Shown here: positions 47,425 to 59,945 of the stretch, in pieces | How positions within the stretch are numbered: position 1 is the stretch's first letter | How the letters are laid out: the number at the start of each line of letters is the position of its first letter | Translations under genes and position numbers: made by a program | Notes under the pieces: model-generated | What the model saw: only the letters and a program-made list of their open reading frames with translations | The model's database searches: none | Told to the model about the DNA's origin: nothing | Assembly: GCA_947579665.1 (NCBI GenBank) | Contig: OX388341.1 | Span: 2,232,001-2,296,000, forward strand | DNA: 64,000 bases | Origin: Sympetrum striolatum | Lineage: Eukaryota; Arthropoda; Insecta; Odonata; Libellulidae | Direction of reading: 5' to 3'

Positions 47425-48312
47425 TATGTCTATGTAAGAACCCCGCAAGCCGCCTTTCGGCGTGTGGCAGGGGGTGCAAGCACCTTGACTCTATTTTCCT
47501 AAACGGTTGCTTTCGCGTATACTTCGCGGAAAAAATGAATTTTTGAAACGATTCGTTTTAGCATCTATTTCCCTAATCTTTCGGGCAGTATCAGCACGGC
47601 CCATATAACAGGGGGGTCGCATTATATCGGTTACATCATCTGAAAACGTAATTTCTCTGAACTTATTTAATAAATTTATCCTTTGAATTTTTCTTCTATC
47701 TTCTAATGATTCCCATCCCGCGTCCTGTAACATCTGAGTGACACTCGCTGTTTTATCGTAGCAATTCATTACAAATCGTATCGCCTTCCGTTGTACTTTT
47801 TCTAAATCCCGAATATGACATTTCTCGGCGGGGTCCCATACACTGCATGCAAACTCAAGGTGAGGCCTAACTAACGCTAAGTAACATCGCTCGCGAACCT
47901 TTTCTTCGCTCCTACCGACTATTCTTTTAACGAAGCCGAGTTTCTTAAGTGCTTTTCCACATATATTTCGGATGTGGGCACTCCATGATAGATTATTCGT
48001 GAGAGTTACTCCAAGATACTTTACCGATTCTACTGACATTAGGTTTACCCCTCGTAGACTATAAGAATAATCATTTATTATAGATTTACTTTCGAAGAAG
48101 TTAACTACCGAACACTTTTCTACATTAAGCTCTAATTGCCAATCATCGCACCAGTTCATAATTCTATCTAAGTCGTTCGAAATGGTTAATCTATCCTCTG
48201 AACTAACTATTTCCCTGTAAATGACTGTGTCGTCTGCGAATATCCTAACATTGCTTTCAATGTGATTGCTGAGGTCGTTGATGTATACTAAAAATAACAA
48301 CGGTGGCCACAT
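47425..48312 (-). mobile_element. 5'-truncated LINE with FADD reverse transcriptase
   Basis: A 273-codon minus-strand frame runs from 48312 to 47491 without a break. It starts within the RT at PPLLFLVYINDL, followed by the catalytic FADD motif at 48240-48229 (FADDTVIYRE), then LNVEKCSVVNF, the VKYLGVTL thumb block, and a C-terminus with VRPHLEFACSVWDP and LEKVQRKAIRFV. These blocks are typical of the CR1/Jockey group. The exact clade needs a search. The fragment lacks the endonuclease and the RT fingers. The 3' UTR ends in a GAAA hairpin and a short ACATAG repeat next to the element ending at 47416. The intact frame suggests a fairly recent insertion. It shares its family with 17930-18335. 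Confidence 0.88.
47446..47475 (-). other. Conserved LINE 3' terminal hairpin with GAAA loop, second copy
   Basis: CGCC, GAAA, GGCG (47462-47451 on the minus strand) lies within 30 bases identical to 17958-17987. CCCC and GGGG flanks could close a larger stem in this copy. Confidence 0.7.
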
Positions 48313-51300
48313 CAGATTTTATTAATTGATTTGTTAAGAAATTCAGACTTCTTTCGGAATAAATCATCTAAATTCCATAAATACCATCATCTCAGACTTT
48401 GTGGAACGACATTTTAACTATAGCAAGAGAAACTTTCTAAATTAATGGACATTTCTATAAACTGTATGAAGACATTTTCGGAGTGTTTTACGAGCGGAAT
48501 CGAAATATGAAGTTTATATTGCTCGCTCTAATCAGCAAACGCAAGACCACCATTTTCACCATTCTATTGATCGCGTGTCACGAGTGATTAAAACGTATGA
48601 TTTTAATCGAAATTTCGATTTGACGAATAATTAATGTTTATATCTTTAACGCCGATATTAACGAGCGACTAACCTCAGAGGTCGCGTCCGCCGAATTGAA
48701 CCAATAAATCCACTAACAATCGCGGATTATCAGTCTCTTGCACGTCATCGACACGGGCTTTCTTTTCAAACTCTCTTCAAAACTCCTTCAATCTTCGTCA
48801 CATCATTAAAGGCAGATCAGTACAGCCTCCCTCCGGTCCACGCCTTTCTCGAGGAATTGGGTCAGCCGCTATTAAAATCGAAAGCAGTCTTAGTGAAGGG
48901 GGAGAAAGAGGGAAATGCGTGGGAGGAAGAATGGGGGGATAAAAAACGAGTCACCGCAGGTAGAAAGTGCTGCCGGTTCTCGACGCGTGGGAGAAGAAAG
49001 GAAGATATATGTTGGTAATGGGATAAGTTGCGAGAGAAGTGCTTTATGGCTGAGCGATAACGGGATCAGGTTCAAAGAAAGAAGCCGCTCGGCAATGTTT
49101 TCTCAAATTATTTTTCAACACTCTCAAGGAGAAAAATTCCCGCAGTTTTGAAAAGCAGAAAACAGCTTAAGGAAAAAGTTATAGTCTGAATGTCACAATA
49201 ATTTAGATAAGAGAGGGTTTTGCGTGTAAGAAGCAATGCAGTGTCGAATTAAGATGGTGAAAAAGCAATATGATGCTCTAGAAATCTTCTGTGGTGAACT
49301 TCTCAACTATAGAGCTAGATATCCTTCTTCGCTCTACCGAGCCATTAAACTGTATGCTTAGCTAAACCCAACCACTTCTAGTCACGAAATACTTTTAGGA
49401 GATAACCTTATTCTAGTGCCACCGTTCGTTGATTTCTCGAGAAAATATTTGAAGCAATAGATGAATCAGTTACTCCGCAATGATTTAATAATACGTTTGC
49501 CTCCGGTGATGTCTAGATAGTCTTAGCGTCTCTCAACCGAAGCGCTTTACCGCTATTCATTTAATCATCCTAATGAACAAAAAAGAAGTTTCCCTAAAAA
49601 TAGAAAGCTTAAAACAAAACTAATGGAACACAAGGAGGAGAGAAAAACACTCATTTAGAAATGAGAATTATTTAAAAATGCGCAACACTCTAGTAACAGC
49701 TATTTTTACCACTACTGAAAGCGACCTGACGTAGGTACTCCATGATACACCTACTTTGTTCGTATATGTCACTGAGTTTCTCTTCTCTTGCGTAATAGAA
49801 TTGGAGGTGTTAATTAGAAGACAATTCGGATGCTCATTTCTTAATCCTGTTTATCATCCCTTCACTTGACCCAAATGAGCGGATGGCGAAAAAAACAAAT
49901 CATCCAGAAATGAGATCAAAAGATGTTTCAACCTTACGTAACAGCGAAATTTGCGTCTTCCATAATAAGTAAATTAGTGGTGAATGGAAGACGCTGTCAC
50001 TTGAATGATGGAGATTCGATTCTTCCCAAATGTGGGTCGATTCTGCGGTTCATTATAGACTTTGGTGGAGTATAAAAGACTTCATTAAACCCCTATCTCA
50101 CCTCTCATTTTGATGCGCAGTATCAAAACAGCTACTTGAAACGCGTCTATGATTCTGCAGACAACTTGCAGGTTATTTAACCCTATTCTGAAATTTCCTC
50201 CTCTGTCTACGATGCATACGCCGCACAGTGGGCTATTAAAGAGCCAAAATTACGAAACTGGTTTTCTCGAGTTTTTTCAACTTCGCATAGCCACTTCTAA
50301 AGAAATTATACAATAGCTAATTCTATTAAAGTATACGAGTCGCTCTTAATTCTCGCGAATTATAATTATACAGTTAATCAATGCTGATCAGAGTTTGCGA
50401 AAAATGCGTCTCCGATTTTTTGCGACGTGAATTTCAAGTCATTTCTAAATCCGTACCTGATTTACCGTATTGATGCAGTCCAGCTAACAGCATCTTCAAG
50501 GTAACATTGGAGACGGGCTAAATCATGAGCGGGAAACGTACAGAAAAGAACTAACAGTCGAAAAACGAAAAGATGTCTGGTCTTATTAACAATGTATAAA
50601 AGTTTTGTCAAAATCAATGTAATTATTCATAATGTTATCTAAGTTTTTATAAATATATAAATTTTCACAGGGAAATTTTAGCTGGACAGCGAAATCTACA
50701 TCGGTGAATCGGTGGTGTTTGGAGTTTGTCGTTGACTCATTATTCATACTTAGCCATCAGCGGAATTCTCAAGATAAAATCCATACCTGGAAAATCATTC
50801 GGTAATATATAATCGCATGTTACAAAACTCTCCTTTACTCTTTAAGATACTTCATTTTAATGACTTCAATTTAACCTTTGTAATATTTATATAACAAATT
50901 GGTGGTGATTTTAAAGCAAATTTTCAACTAAAGACGGGAAGTTGTAGAAATGAACATCAATGAACACGGACCAATTAATTCCATTCTTAAAGGAGAAGTT
51001 GAAATGGAATTAAGCGAAAATTTGCCAAAATGTGATTTTTCACATGAATGTGCGCCTTCGCCTTTGAGAGGAACTCTTATCTTCTCTCTTGGTATCACTC
51101 TTTTATGATTTTCTCTATGTCTTTGCAGATAGGCCACTAAATCAGAAGTGAATACATATGTTTGATAATATAATTTAATTTAAAACTTTCGCTATTTATC
51201 ACTCATTCAAAGCGTATGGCATGAGCGTGATGCTGCTATTGAATCGGTTTCTCCATATTAATGTGTAAAAATGCATTCATTGATTCAGTTCATTCATAAC

Positions 51301-51664
51301 TGAGCGAGACATGTGAAATTCTCTCTCTTTTAGCAACATATTTCGGTCAAAAGCAAACGATCTAACTCACTGCCTACGACGCCCATTCCCCGTCTTAAGG
51401 CTTTACCACACAGAAAAAGCCGTTTTTAGACTGTTTCTATTGCCCTCGCAGTGAAAACATTTTAAAACTTACAAAGTTATATTTTCACCAACCGATGCTT
51501 AAAAGATGAAAATTTGTAACAACAGGTTCTTTTTATTGATATTGCATACCGAATTTGTTAAAAACATTAGCAAATATTGCTCATTTTCTCTGAAGTGCTA
51601 CGTAAGAGCACCCTTAAGATTTTGGCAACTAATGGTGGAAGGGGAATCAAACAGACCTTAACAG
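48313..51664. other. Non-coding sequence
   Basis: A GC-richer patch at 48660-49150 has overlapping frames on both strands without domains. The rest is AT-rich with no recognised repeat. Confidence 0.4.
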
Positions 51665-51812
51665 TAACAGACTTTATCATCATTTCCTTAATTTATGTCA
51701 TATTTGCTGTTCTCGACGTACGCCCTGGAAAAGTCTGAAGAATCTAGGAATCGAACCCATGACCTCCCAATTTACGGGAAGGTGCAATGCGATTGCAATC
51801 CCGCTTAACAGC
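51665..51812 (-). mobile_element. Probable tRNA-derived SINE
   Basis: Read on the minus strand, a B box GGTTCGATTCC (about 51763-51753) is preceded at tRNA-like spacing by an A-box-like TGTTAAGCGGG. A body of about 70 bases ends ATGATGATAA. The tail resembles the TGA/GAT tail of the RTE element at 44722-44736, so RTE machinery may have moved it. The A box is weak and no target duplication is seen. Confidence 0.5.
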
Positions 51813-53594
51813 CTCTCTATGCATCACGAGAACACGAGAGAGCAGTGCTCCTCGCTTCAGCTGCGGAGTAATTCTATTTTTAAGAAATCCACACATCTTG
51901 GATTGGATAGGCATTTCTTCCTCCCTTTATTCTATGGAATATGTCAGTTTCATAAAATTTCATTAGGTCACATTTTTTATAAACCAATCAGAATGTTCCT
52001 TTATCTATTAATATGCATATACAATTATATCTACGATTGTAAGAAGGGAAAGAAATCCATGAAATTGCGTCCTGACTTAGTGGTAGCCAACCTGGTCCCT
52101 ATCGACCTCTAGATTGGCTCATATTTTATCACCAACTTAACCACGTTATGTTGTGATCACTTATGTTATATTGGTGATAAGGCCATCTTAAGATAAACGA
52201 CTGCTGCAATTGGCCTTCAGACGTTTTCACTTGCAATGAATCATTTTCCCCGACAATTTCTCACTACTTTAGGGTATGCAAACATCCTTGAACTTTCCTT
52301 GGCATAAGACAATTTGGAGTTGACGCATCGCACCGCTGGTATCCTCAGCTCACCACTTTTTAAAGGCAAATTCCCTCAAAATAATTTAAGAAGTTGACTA
52401 TGGAAGAAACATTGAGTCAGAGTAATTTCCCTAACTTTAAATATGTATTCTTTTTTATGGACGAGGAAATGATAAGACAAATGTTGAAGAATTCCCTCGG
52501 GTTAAAGGGTATGTCACGATTTTAATGCATCGATGTGAAGGAAAAGAAAAAATCCGTAGTGGACGTCCTTGGAGGTGTGGCAAAGGCACGCGTGCGCGTT
52601 ACGTGATTGCCATCATTCACGAGCCCAACGGGTGTTCGTCAAGGCGTGATCGAGATCAGCAGTCCCTTTTAGGCGAATGGAAATATTTTTTCAAGATTAT
52701 TTGTTTTTTCCTATCCATTATTGCATTCGATAAACTATGCAAATCTAAAATTGTTAAAGGACAAATTATACCCTCACCTTCCCTTAATTATATTGCAACT
52801 AGAGCCGTTTTAGTGCTATGGAGAACAAATATAAAAATAATTTTGTTAAAAACGTCGATTTTTACTAAATTATGTAGAACTATTTAACATACACGTCTCA
52901 TCAATTAAGTCGTACCTTGAATTTGACTGAAGTTATTTAAATATAAAACTCAAATTCCTGATGAGTATATATCATTAGTTTCAACGAAATCTTTTTTCCT
53001 TGATAACTTTGAGTTAAGAGCGAAATAATTAGTTTGATTATTTGAAATGTATCTGAAAATCTGAATATTTTTATAGTTTAACCAGAGATCAATTAAATAA
53101 TCAAATTAAAAAGAAAACTTGACTAACACAAGCGGTAACTCGGAGTAACTAGTCAAGCTGATTTCGCCACTAACGAAAATATTTTTGCTGTTTTTGCACT
53201 CGGATAAATTTTAATTCAATTTTTCGTCTCCCGACCACGGCCTGATCACAATGATTTTGCCCATTTTCTCCGACTCACGAAATAAGTACACTCTACATTT
53301 AACTGGAAGCGTGTGATTTTAACCGTTAATCTTGACCGTTGCGACCTGGTCCTCCGACAAAATTGCAACGATATGTTAAATAAATAATTGTAGTTTTCAC
53401 TAAAGAGGTAATAAGCTCAGATATAAAAACGCTCAAGTCAACGACTCTTCTTCGGGATGTTATATATGTTCGGGATACCTGCTTACCTGCATTTTTTGAA
53501 AGGCTGCTCTGAAGCCATGAGTGGGCCAATTCTTCCATTAGTTAATTAGCTCGCAAGTTTCCACACCTTCCTAATGAGATGGATATCGGCACTA
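51813..53594. other. Non-coding sequence
   Basis: A GC- and CpG-rich patch at 52555-52680 lies in a 120-codon plus-strand frame (52525-52887) with no domain that I recognise. No splice pair supports it. Confidence 0.4.
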
Positions 53595-55157
53595 TACCGA
53601 TATGGATATAGTCATACCAATTCACAGAACCGGCGACAAATCTTGCGTTGAGAACTACAGGCCAATCTCTAGTACCCCTTTCTCCCTAACCTCTCCAAAG
53701 TTTTCGGAAAAGTAATTTATAATAAACTCTTAACTCATTTCTCGGGGAGGTTTGATGAGGAACAAGATGGCTTCCTTCAGCGTACTTCATGTGCAACGAA
53801 CCTTATTTTGCATGTAAATCATAGGGCCTCTGTTTGTAACGAAAACGGTCAAACGGGCCGCGTGTATTTTGATTTAAAAAACGACCGTGTTTATCACGGT
53901 CTGCTTCTAACTTCTAATCTCTGGGGATTGGTGGACCGTTATTCTTGTTGCTTCAGTCTTCTGACCTGACGCACAAAGTTGTAATCGACGGATTCCCATC
54001 TCCAGAATCCAATGCAGCATCACGAGTTCAGCAGGGGTCAGTATTGGGACCTTTGTTCTTTAATATATTCATTTACAACCTGTCCTAAGTGATTTCTGGT
54101 TCATCTTTGCTACTTGCCAACGACTTTAAAATTTCAAAACCCATAATCTCAGAAAAATGTTGCACTGACTTACAAAAAGACGTCTACAATTTTTCTCGCT
54201 GGTGTCGAAAATAGCAACGTAGCACGAACACGCTAAAATGAAGTCATTTACCTAAATAAGAAATCCACTCATTTTCCAGTACACGCTGAAAGACGCTTCT
54301 CCTGGAGAGGGTTGAATCAGTTAAAGATTTTACCGTAAGTTTACATTCAAAACTCAACCTTTCCCCTCACTTAAACAACATTATTAAGAAAGCATTCCGA
54401 TTACTCGGTTTCCTAAAGTGTGATGCCGTGGTGAACTTCTCCACGGAATACGATCTTATTGCGCCCTCGTCAGACCTGTTTTAGAACACTGCAGTGCCAT
54501 CTGGAATCCTATTCTCAAAGCAAAAGTTGAATCTTTCGAGGGGGTGCAGAGGCGCTTTGTAAAATGTTTCAAACAAAATATTCATCAGAGAACACTGCCG
54601 GCTGCTGTGATTCACTTTCCCTGTTCTAGTCGGCGAGAAACGGCTGAAATCCTTTGGTTTAAGAAAATTATTTCGGGTGACGAGTATTCTCCATTTTACG
54701 TCCCAGCATGTCGAGTTAATGTTTATAAACACTCGCACATTCCCAGAATGCTTCATAAAGCAAATTCTATTTTTAATGAACTTACAGGAAGGAAACCCGT
54801 GAAACATTCCTGCATCATATACGCCGGGAAAATACGAGATCTTTTAATGAACTTTAAGTTGAAATTATTAGTGCTAGGATTGATTAAAGGGCACTAATCA
54901 AATTTTATAAATCTAAATTAATATAAAACTAAGTGATGTATTCTGGCTTGTTAACATTTTTTTTTGCTGTTTTACTCGTATTTTATTGTAAACTTCGTTA
55001 TCGTGTTTTTATTTTTATTCTTATTTGTGCTTCATTCTTTTTATCTATATTTGCCCTATGTATTCTTTATTATAACACAAATTAGTTGTGCTTACTTTCA
55101 GTTGTGCTTACACTAAGGTGGGTTTACCTGTTTATGCTATAGAAATAAATAAATAAT
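53595..55157 (+). mobile_element. Degenerate LINE (reverse transcriptase and 3' UTR)
   Basis: Conserved RT blocks appear in several frames: VIPIHRTGDKS and NYRPIS at about 53613-53670, EEQDGFLQRTSCATNLIL near 53757-53811, VYFDLKND near 53863, QQGSVLGPLFFNIFIYNL near 54030-54080, and YCALVRPVLEHCSAIWNP with VQRRFVKC near 54460-54570. The catalytic motif that should read xADD is LANDF at 54113-54127, so the first aspartate is lost. Many frameshifts and stops are present. The 3' UTR is AT-rich and ends in an AAAT repeat at about 55143-55157. The 5' end is truncated before the RT fingers. The block order fits the CR1/Jockey group. Confidence 0.82.
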
Positions 55158-55423
55158 AACAAGCGCTTCGGAAGAAACATACGAATGCCTGCATAAACAA
55201 AAAAGAGGTTAATTGGATGTTGCAAAGCTATTCAACCAGCTATTATTACTTTCTCAATTTGTGGCTATGTGTACGCGTATTGTGAGATCAATTGAAAAAT
55301 GACGAGAAGGAGAAACAAATATTTTAGTGACTAATGGAACGAAAATATCTCGGATAACTGAAGCGATAATGTGCAGCTTTTAACGATTATGCTACATCAG
55401 TTAGAAGAGATCTCTTGTCGGAG

Positions 55424-55577
55424 GAAGTCTTCACGGGCTGCTAACCGGGTGGTTTCTCGGTGGGAGCACCGACGTTTCGGCTGCTATCACTGAGGCCCTC
55501 CTCGTGGTTGAGAGTGGATAGCAGCCGAAACGATACAGACAAACCACCCACATAACAGCCCGTGAATACTTTCTTCA
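55424..55577. repeat. Large imperfect foldback element
   Basis: A left arm of about 60 bases (55424-55488) and a right arm of about 60 bases (55517-55577) are imperfect reverse complements around a 28-base loop. Shared blocks are TTCACGGGCTG, GGGTGGTTT and GTTTCGGCTGCTATC. The left arm has eight extra bases. No coding capacity or clear target duplication is visible. GCAGCCGAAACG blocks next to TGA-containing stems are common in Penelope-like element termini, so that origin is possible but unproven. Confidence 0.75.
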
Positions 55578-57188
55578 ACAGATCATTCACCGGGAGAGTG
55601 TCAAGAACTGTTACCATTTTTGGGATTTGCGGCTAATATATGTTACTTCACAATATTTACCTACATCGATTCTCGAGATTGTATATTGATGATTTTTTTT
55701 CACTTAAAAAACATGAAGGCTGAAGCTGATATATGTACAGACTAAAATCAACTAATTAAAGAACCATTCCAGTTTTTACTGTAATAATGAAAACTTAACG
55801 ATGAATAGGTCGCCCGGCGAACAGCCTGTTTCACTAACATCGACTCGCAGAGTAACAAACTGCAAGTAAGACGGAGGAAATTTCACGAATAAAATAGTAT
55901 AATGAACAAGAATTCAGGAATCAGGCAATCGAAATTCATCAAAATTAGAAGCAGCACTTGTCAAAAGAAATCAATCGTCGTAATGTGAATCGTGAAAGAG
56001 ACTAAATTGAAAGCAGTTTTTACCGAAGTCCATCCAATTAATGTCGCCGTAAGACGCTATAAATATTAAAAGATAAGAGAAATACGCAACATACACGGAA
56101 GGATAAAAAATTATCACTACTTAGAAAAAGATCGAAATTCTAGGGAATACAAATACGCAAAACTAATTTAAAATCGCATCAAAATTAAGAACTATAATTT
56201 TCCATTACATTCGACAGAAATATTCGAGCGGAGGTTTTCGAAAATGAGACGTTAATGAAGATTGGGAGATAGAGAAAGCGAAGAAAATGGGAGTGAACGT
56301 GATTGATTGAATGGAGTGCTCACATGAGTGGCCGAAGGATAAGTTCGCCAAAAGATTAATTCAGAGCGATGGTTGCGGAACGTTTCTGTGGTCTTTCGGA
56401 ATTATATTTGATTCAATTTTTTAAAATATTAAGTATGTAATTCGCACATTGAACAAAATTTGTTTTATTTCGTAGAATTTAAATTAATACCAAATCCGTT
56501 CATGTTTCGGTATGAGTGGTAAAGAGTTTATTGATCTCAAAACTAAGTAATAAGTAGCAAAGTACTTGAATATTAATGATAGAGTGAGATTAATAATATG
56601 TATGCGTATGAAACTCAATTTTTCCCTTGGATAATAATAATTTTATTACATAGATCTATTCCGACTCAAAATTAATGGCAGCTTACATACCGTCATATAT
56701 ATCTGTTATTAGTAAAATATCACATCATTAAAAAGGCCGAGACAATAATTAAATTTTGATTAAAAATAAAAAATTCAAATCTAAATAAAAGAATATAGGG
56801 GTACAGACGTTAAGTCAGTAGACTCTATGACTCGAAATCAGTAACCGTTAGATTCCCATGACCTATTATCATTCAATCATATTATCATCCAATCACTTTT
56901 CTCTTAAAATCGAATTTGGCGGTATTGGGCACGATCCAACGGCTCCTGAGTCGTGACAAACCAAGGAGAGTCATTGTGTAACGCCAAAAACATAAGAAAG
57001 TGGCCGTGTGATTCTATTCAATCGCAATGAAGCCCATGGCCCTTTGCCTGACCTCAATTAAACTTTTTTCGAATACGTACCTCCATATATCGATATTGTT
57101 TCCCACGGTGACCTTATGTTTGCATGCAGAAGACCCAAAAATTATACAATAAACTATGTATTGATGCAAGAAGAAAAAGTGATCATGT
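55578..57188. other. AT-rich non-coding sequence
   Basis: Nothing is recognised. A GGTT-type box near 56848 has no A box at the right distance. Confidence 0.45.
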
Positions 57189-57295
57189 GATGGAGTAGTA
57201 TTAATAAAAGGGCATCTTTTCTTAGCGCATGCCCCCACCAAGAATCGAACCGCCATCACCGAATGCGATGTCCACCTGGTTATCCGGGATGTGTC
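57189..57295 (-). mobile_element. tRNA-derived SINE, diverged copy
   Basis: This is the same family as 17779-17928. Minus strand: a head with GGATAACCAGGTGGACATCG, a B box GGTTCGATTCT, CCACCAAG/CTTGGTGG-type acceptor remains, and the tail TTAATACTACTCCATCA, which parallels AACAATACTACCACTAC. It is more diverged, and no target duplication was found. Confidence 0.7.
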
Positions 57296-57724
57296 GATAA
57301 AATCAATTGGTAAATTATCACTCATTACTCATTTTAAAGAGAAGTGACGATTCCCCATTTCCCATGATCTCTTTGACATAATTTAAGCGGTCAGAAATAG
57401 GGTGTATTATGAAATATGTTTACATATTATACAAATATCGCAATTAATCAAACATTTTTAGGACAACTGAGTTGTCTGTTTTATTACTGCTAAAATAAAT
57501 AATCGTTTTCGCATTGGAATAATTAGAGTAGCAAAGAGAGATAACTGATCGTATTTGAAGGATCTTGGTATCTATTTTCTCTGACATAATATTCAAGATA
57601 CAAATGATGTACCATTAAAACTTTAAAAAACTCTTGTACAAATTCTTAATAAGTGTGTTTTTACATTTGTAAGTTTAAAATGAAGTTCCACTAAATAACA
57701 TTTAAGTTGATTTGTTTGATGTAC
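57296..57724. other. AT-rich non-coding sequence
   Basis: No feature is recognised apart from the continuation of the minus-strand frame that ends at 57623. Confidence 0.45.
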
Positions 57725-57854
57725 CTGTTCAGTCACGTCCTCTTCGAGCATTGTATTGCCTTCAGCGCGCTGATTGGCGCATTCAGTCAGTCTGCTTCGA
57801 TACATGGTCAAGGAACCACGCTTCTTTACGTGTGTGTAAGGCACTATGGGAATT
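57725..57854 (-). CDS. Candidate exon within a 104-codon open frame
   Basis: A minus-strand frame with an ATG at 57937 is open for 104 codons to 57623. Within it a 130-base stretch has splice-like edges: an acceptor TCACTGGATCAAATCACAG (last base 57855) and the donor GAACAG before GTACAT (57724-57719). It begins with the last base of a codon and ends at a codon boundary after 43 codons. The translation contains VKKRGSLTMYRSRLTECANQ and ends EEDVTEQ, a charged, soluble-looking stretch. I do not recognise it. The unspliced 104-codon frame is an alternative reading. GTACAT is less common than GTAAGT as a donor. Confidence 0.28.
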
Positions 57855-58716
57855 CTGTGATTTGATCCAGTGAGTGAAGAAATTTTCATACAATCCACTT
57901 GCAATTGTTTATTTTCCACGAGCCCGAATAATACCATTCATTCCTTTTCTTGATATCTTCAAATTCAAACAATAATTTGATCGTTACTCGCCCAGACATT
58001 GACAACGGAAAATCGATAACATATAACATCGAATACCTTTCGTTTGCATTGATATCAATGCCGTCAATCTCCCTTCTTGTCTATTCCTTTTTCCAAAGAA
58101 ATTTTCAAATGAATTTTCCCCCGACCGTAAAACGGCAGTCAACGAACTTTCTGACCACACGCTCTTTCAATTAGAAAGAAAGCTTATTCAGTATTTAATT
58201 CGTGTTCTTACTTCATTTAATTATAATTGCTCATTTTTCCTCTCATTATCTTGTGTTATGTATTCCATTCATTGCGTCTTCGGGTACATAACAGGCGTAG
58301 GCATGGTCCTACAAATGTGGAGATCAAACGACATGAAAATGGGGTCTCCTATGACGTCGTATTTTCTCATATATAATTCTGTATTGCTTATTTTTCGTCT
58401 AAATGATGCAGTCGAGATTTAAAAGATCTATCCTTGCTAGCTCACGCTGTAACGAGGAATCTAATATATGAAGAGCATGAATCTGCTTCGATGTTACTGA
58501 AAGGATGTATCACTGTGGCCCCTGGGCAACGAGGGCACACTCTGGGAGGAAGGAATTCAATCTCAGTTGTCCGGAGAAGATGACTTATCGCTTATCCTCA
58601 GATTTGACTAGAAGTCAAATTATAAGCGAAACAGCTCAAAGTCATGGTCACAGGCTGTATCCAAGTTATGAGACAGTTAGGATGCGCTGCGTATCCGGAC
58701 GGAATTAGTTATGTTA
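57855..58716. other. Non-coding sequence
   Basis: Only short unassigned frames are present (57950-58174, 58505-58708). The target TA of the next element is at 58715-58716. Confidence 0.45.
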
Positions 58717-59467
58717 CACTGTAAAAAAAGATTTGTAAAAATACAATAAGTTTCACTGGAAAAACTGGTTTGCTTGGATTTCTACAGTAAGTATTATTGG
58801 GAAATGCCATCTTCGGCTTGCACGTTAAATATCATTGTATTTTTCCAACAAATTTTAAAGTAAGGGCGAGGCCTTCTCTTACCCCCACTGAACAATCATT
58901 AGATTCGCAGTTTCGGGACTTCGATGATGTTCATGTCTATGCTAATGGCTTTTTCTTGAGGTTGGCCATTAAAAACAGCTCCTATTGTCCATAAAAGGAA
59001 ATCCATCGGATTTGGGATGCTAATGCTTCACGGGTCCACCGATTTTGACGGAATGGAATTCATCAGTGCCTTCGCATATCGAGTATATTCCATTGAAAAG
59101 TAGATTTTCATTGCTTTACTATCGTTTGATTCTAGAATTTTATCTATAGCAATAGATGACTTTATACAGTAAACTATATATGTGTTATTGTAGTTGTGCC
59201 GTTTATATATGATTTATCTCTAAAGAGTGCTTTCTATTAATTGCAGTGTTTTAGCTGTCATTATTTTTTCCCCTCAATAGTGATAAGTCTGCGGTGTTTC
59301 GAAATGTGTATGTGCTGCATACATTGCAAATAAACATGCAGTTCACAACTGACACATCTAATTCAACCATTTTTGTTTAATTCATAGAAAATTAAATAAG
59401 TCTTACCATTGCCCATTTTCGTCAATCTTACCCTAGCCTTTTAGCTATTCAGAATCATTATTTTAAA

Positions 59468-59854
59468 TTGCATTCTGAAGAAGTATTTACTTTAAATTCA
59501 AGCATCAGGTGTAGATTAATTTGTTGGACATGCCATGAACAATTATCTCCTGAAAGACTGAAATTCCTTCGTGATATTTGTGCTCCTATGAATATTGGAG
59601 TTGAGACTGTGTCTCATGCGGGATGCAGTAAACTTTTCAAAAATGTTAATTCCTTCAGAAGTCACATGCATAGGGAGTATATAGGGTCAAAGTGTAATTT
59701 AAAAGTTGATGACATACATATTGACCCACAAGGTGGCTCATTAATTAGGAATATAATAATAGAATGGAGAAAAAGAACTTCAGGATTTCCTTGTTTGTAC
59801 CTCATCCACCAGCCTACTCTTTCTTTATTATCAATACATCTCTATTATCATTAG
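59468..59854 (+). pseudogene. Weak zinc-finger-like frame inside the TA-flanked element
   Basis: A 128-codon frame contains LICWTCHEQL early on and CSKLFKNVNSFRSHMHREY at about residues 52-70. The second part resembles the C-terminal half of a C2H2 zinc finger (hydrophobic spacing, then H-x2-H), but the first cysteine pair is incomplete: the upstream C is replaced around SHAG. Several transposon-encoded proteins start with such fingers. The last part of the frame (after residue 100) runs into non-coding sequence before the SINE head. It is probably a decayed remnant of the element's own protein. No catalytic domain follows. Chance resemblance is possible. Confidence 0.3.
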
Positions 59855-59861
59855 TTGTTGT

Positions 59862-59945
59862 AGGACGTGGTGCCAGAGTGGTTAGCATTCCATCGGGTCT
59901 TACCTGTATTCCCGAGATACCTGGTACGAACCCGAGCCTGACCGT
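59862..59945 (+). mobile_element. tRNA-derived SINE head
   Basis: CGTGGTGCCAGAGTGGTTAG is a good Leu/Ser-type A box region, and GGTACGAACCC about 50 bases later is a near B box. The head resembles that of 22917-23163 (CGTGGTGGCGGAGTGGTTAA). Only the head is visible. It lies inside the TA-flanked element. Confidence 0.6.

Noticed and set aside
49500..49570. tRNA-like stretch on the minus strand
   Set aside because: It has an A-box resemblance but no B box.
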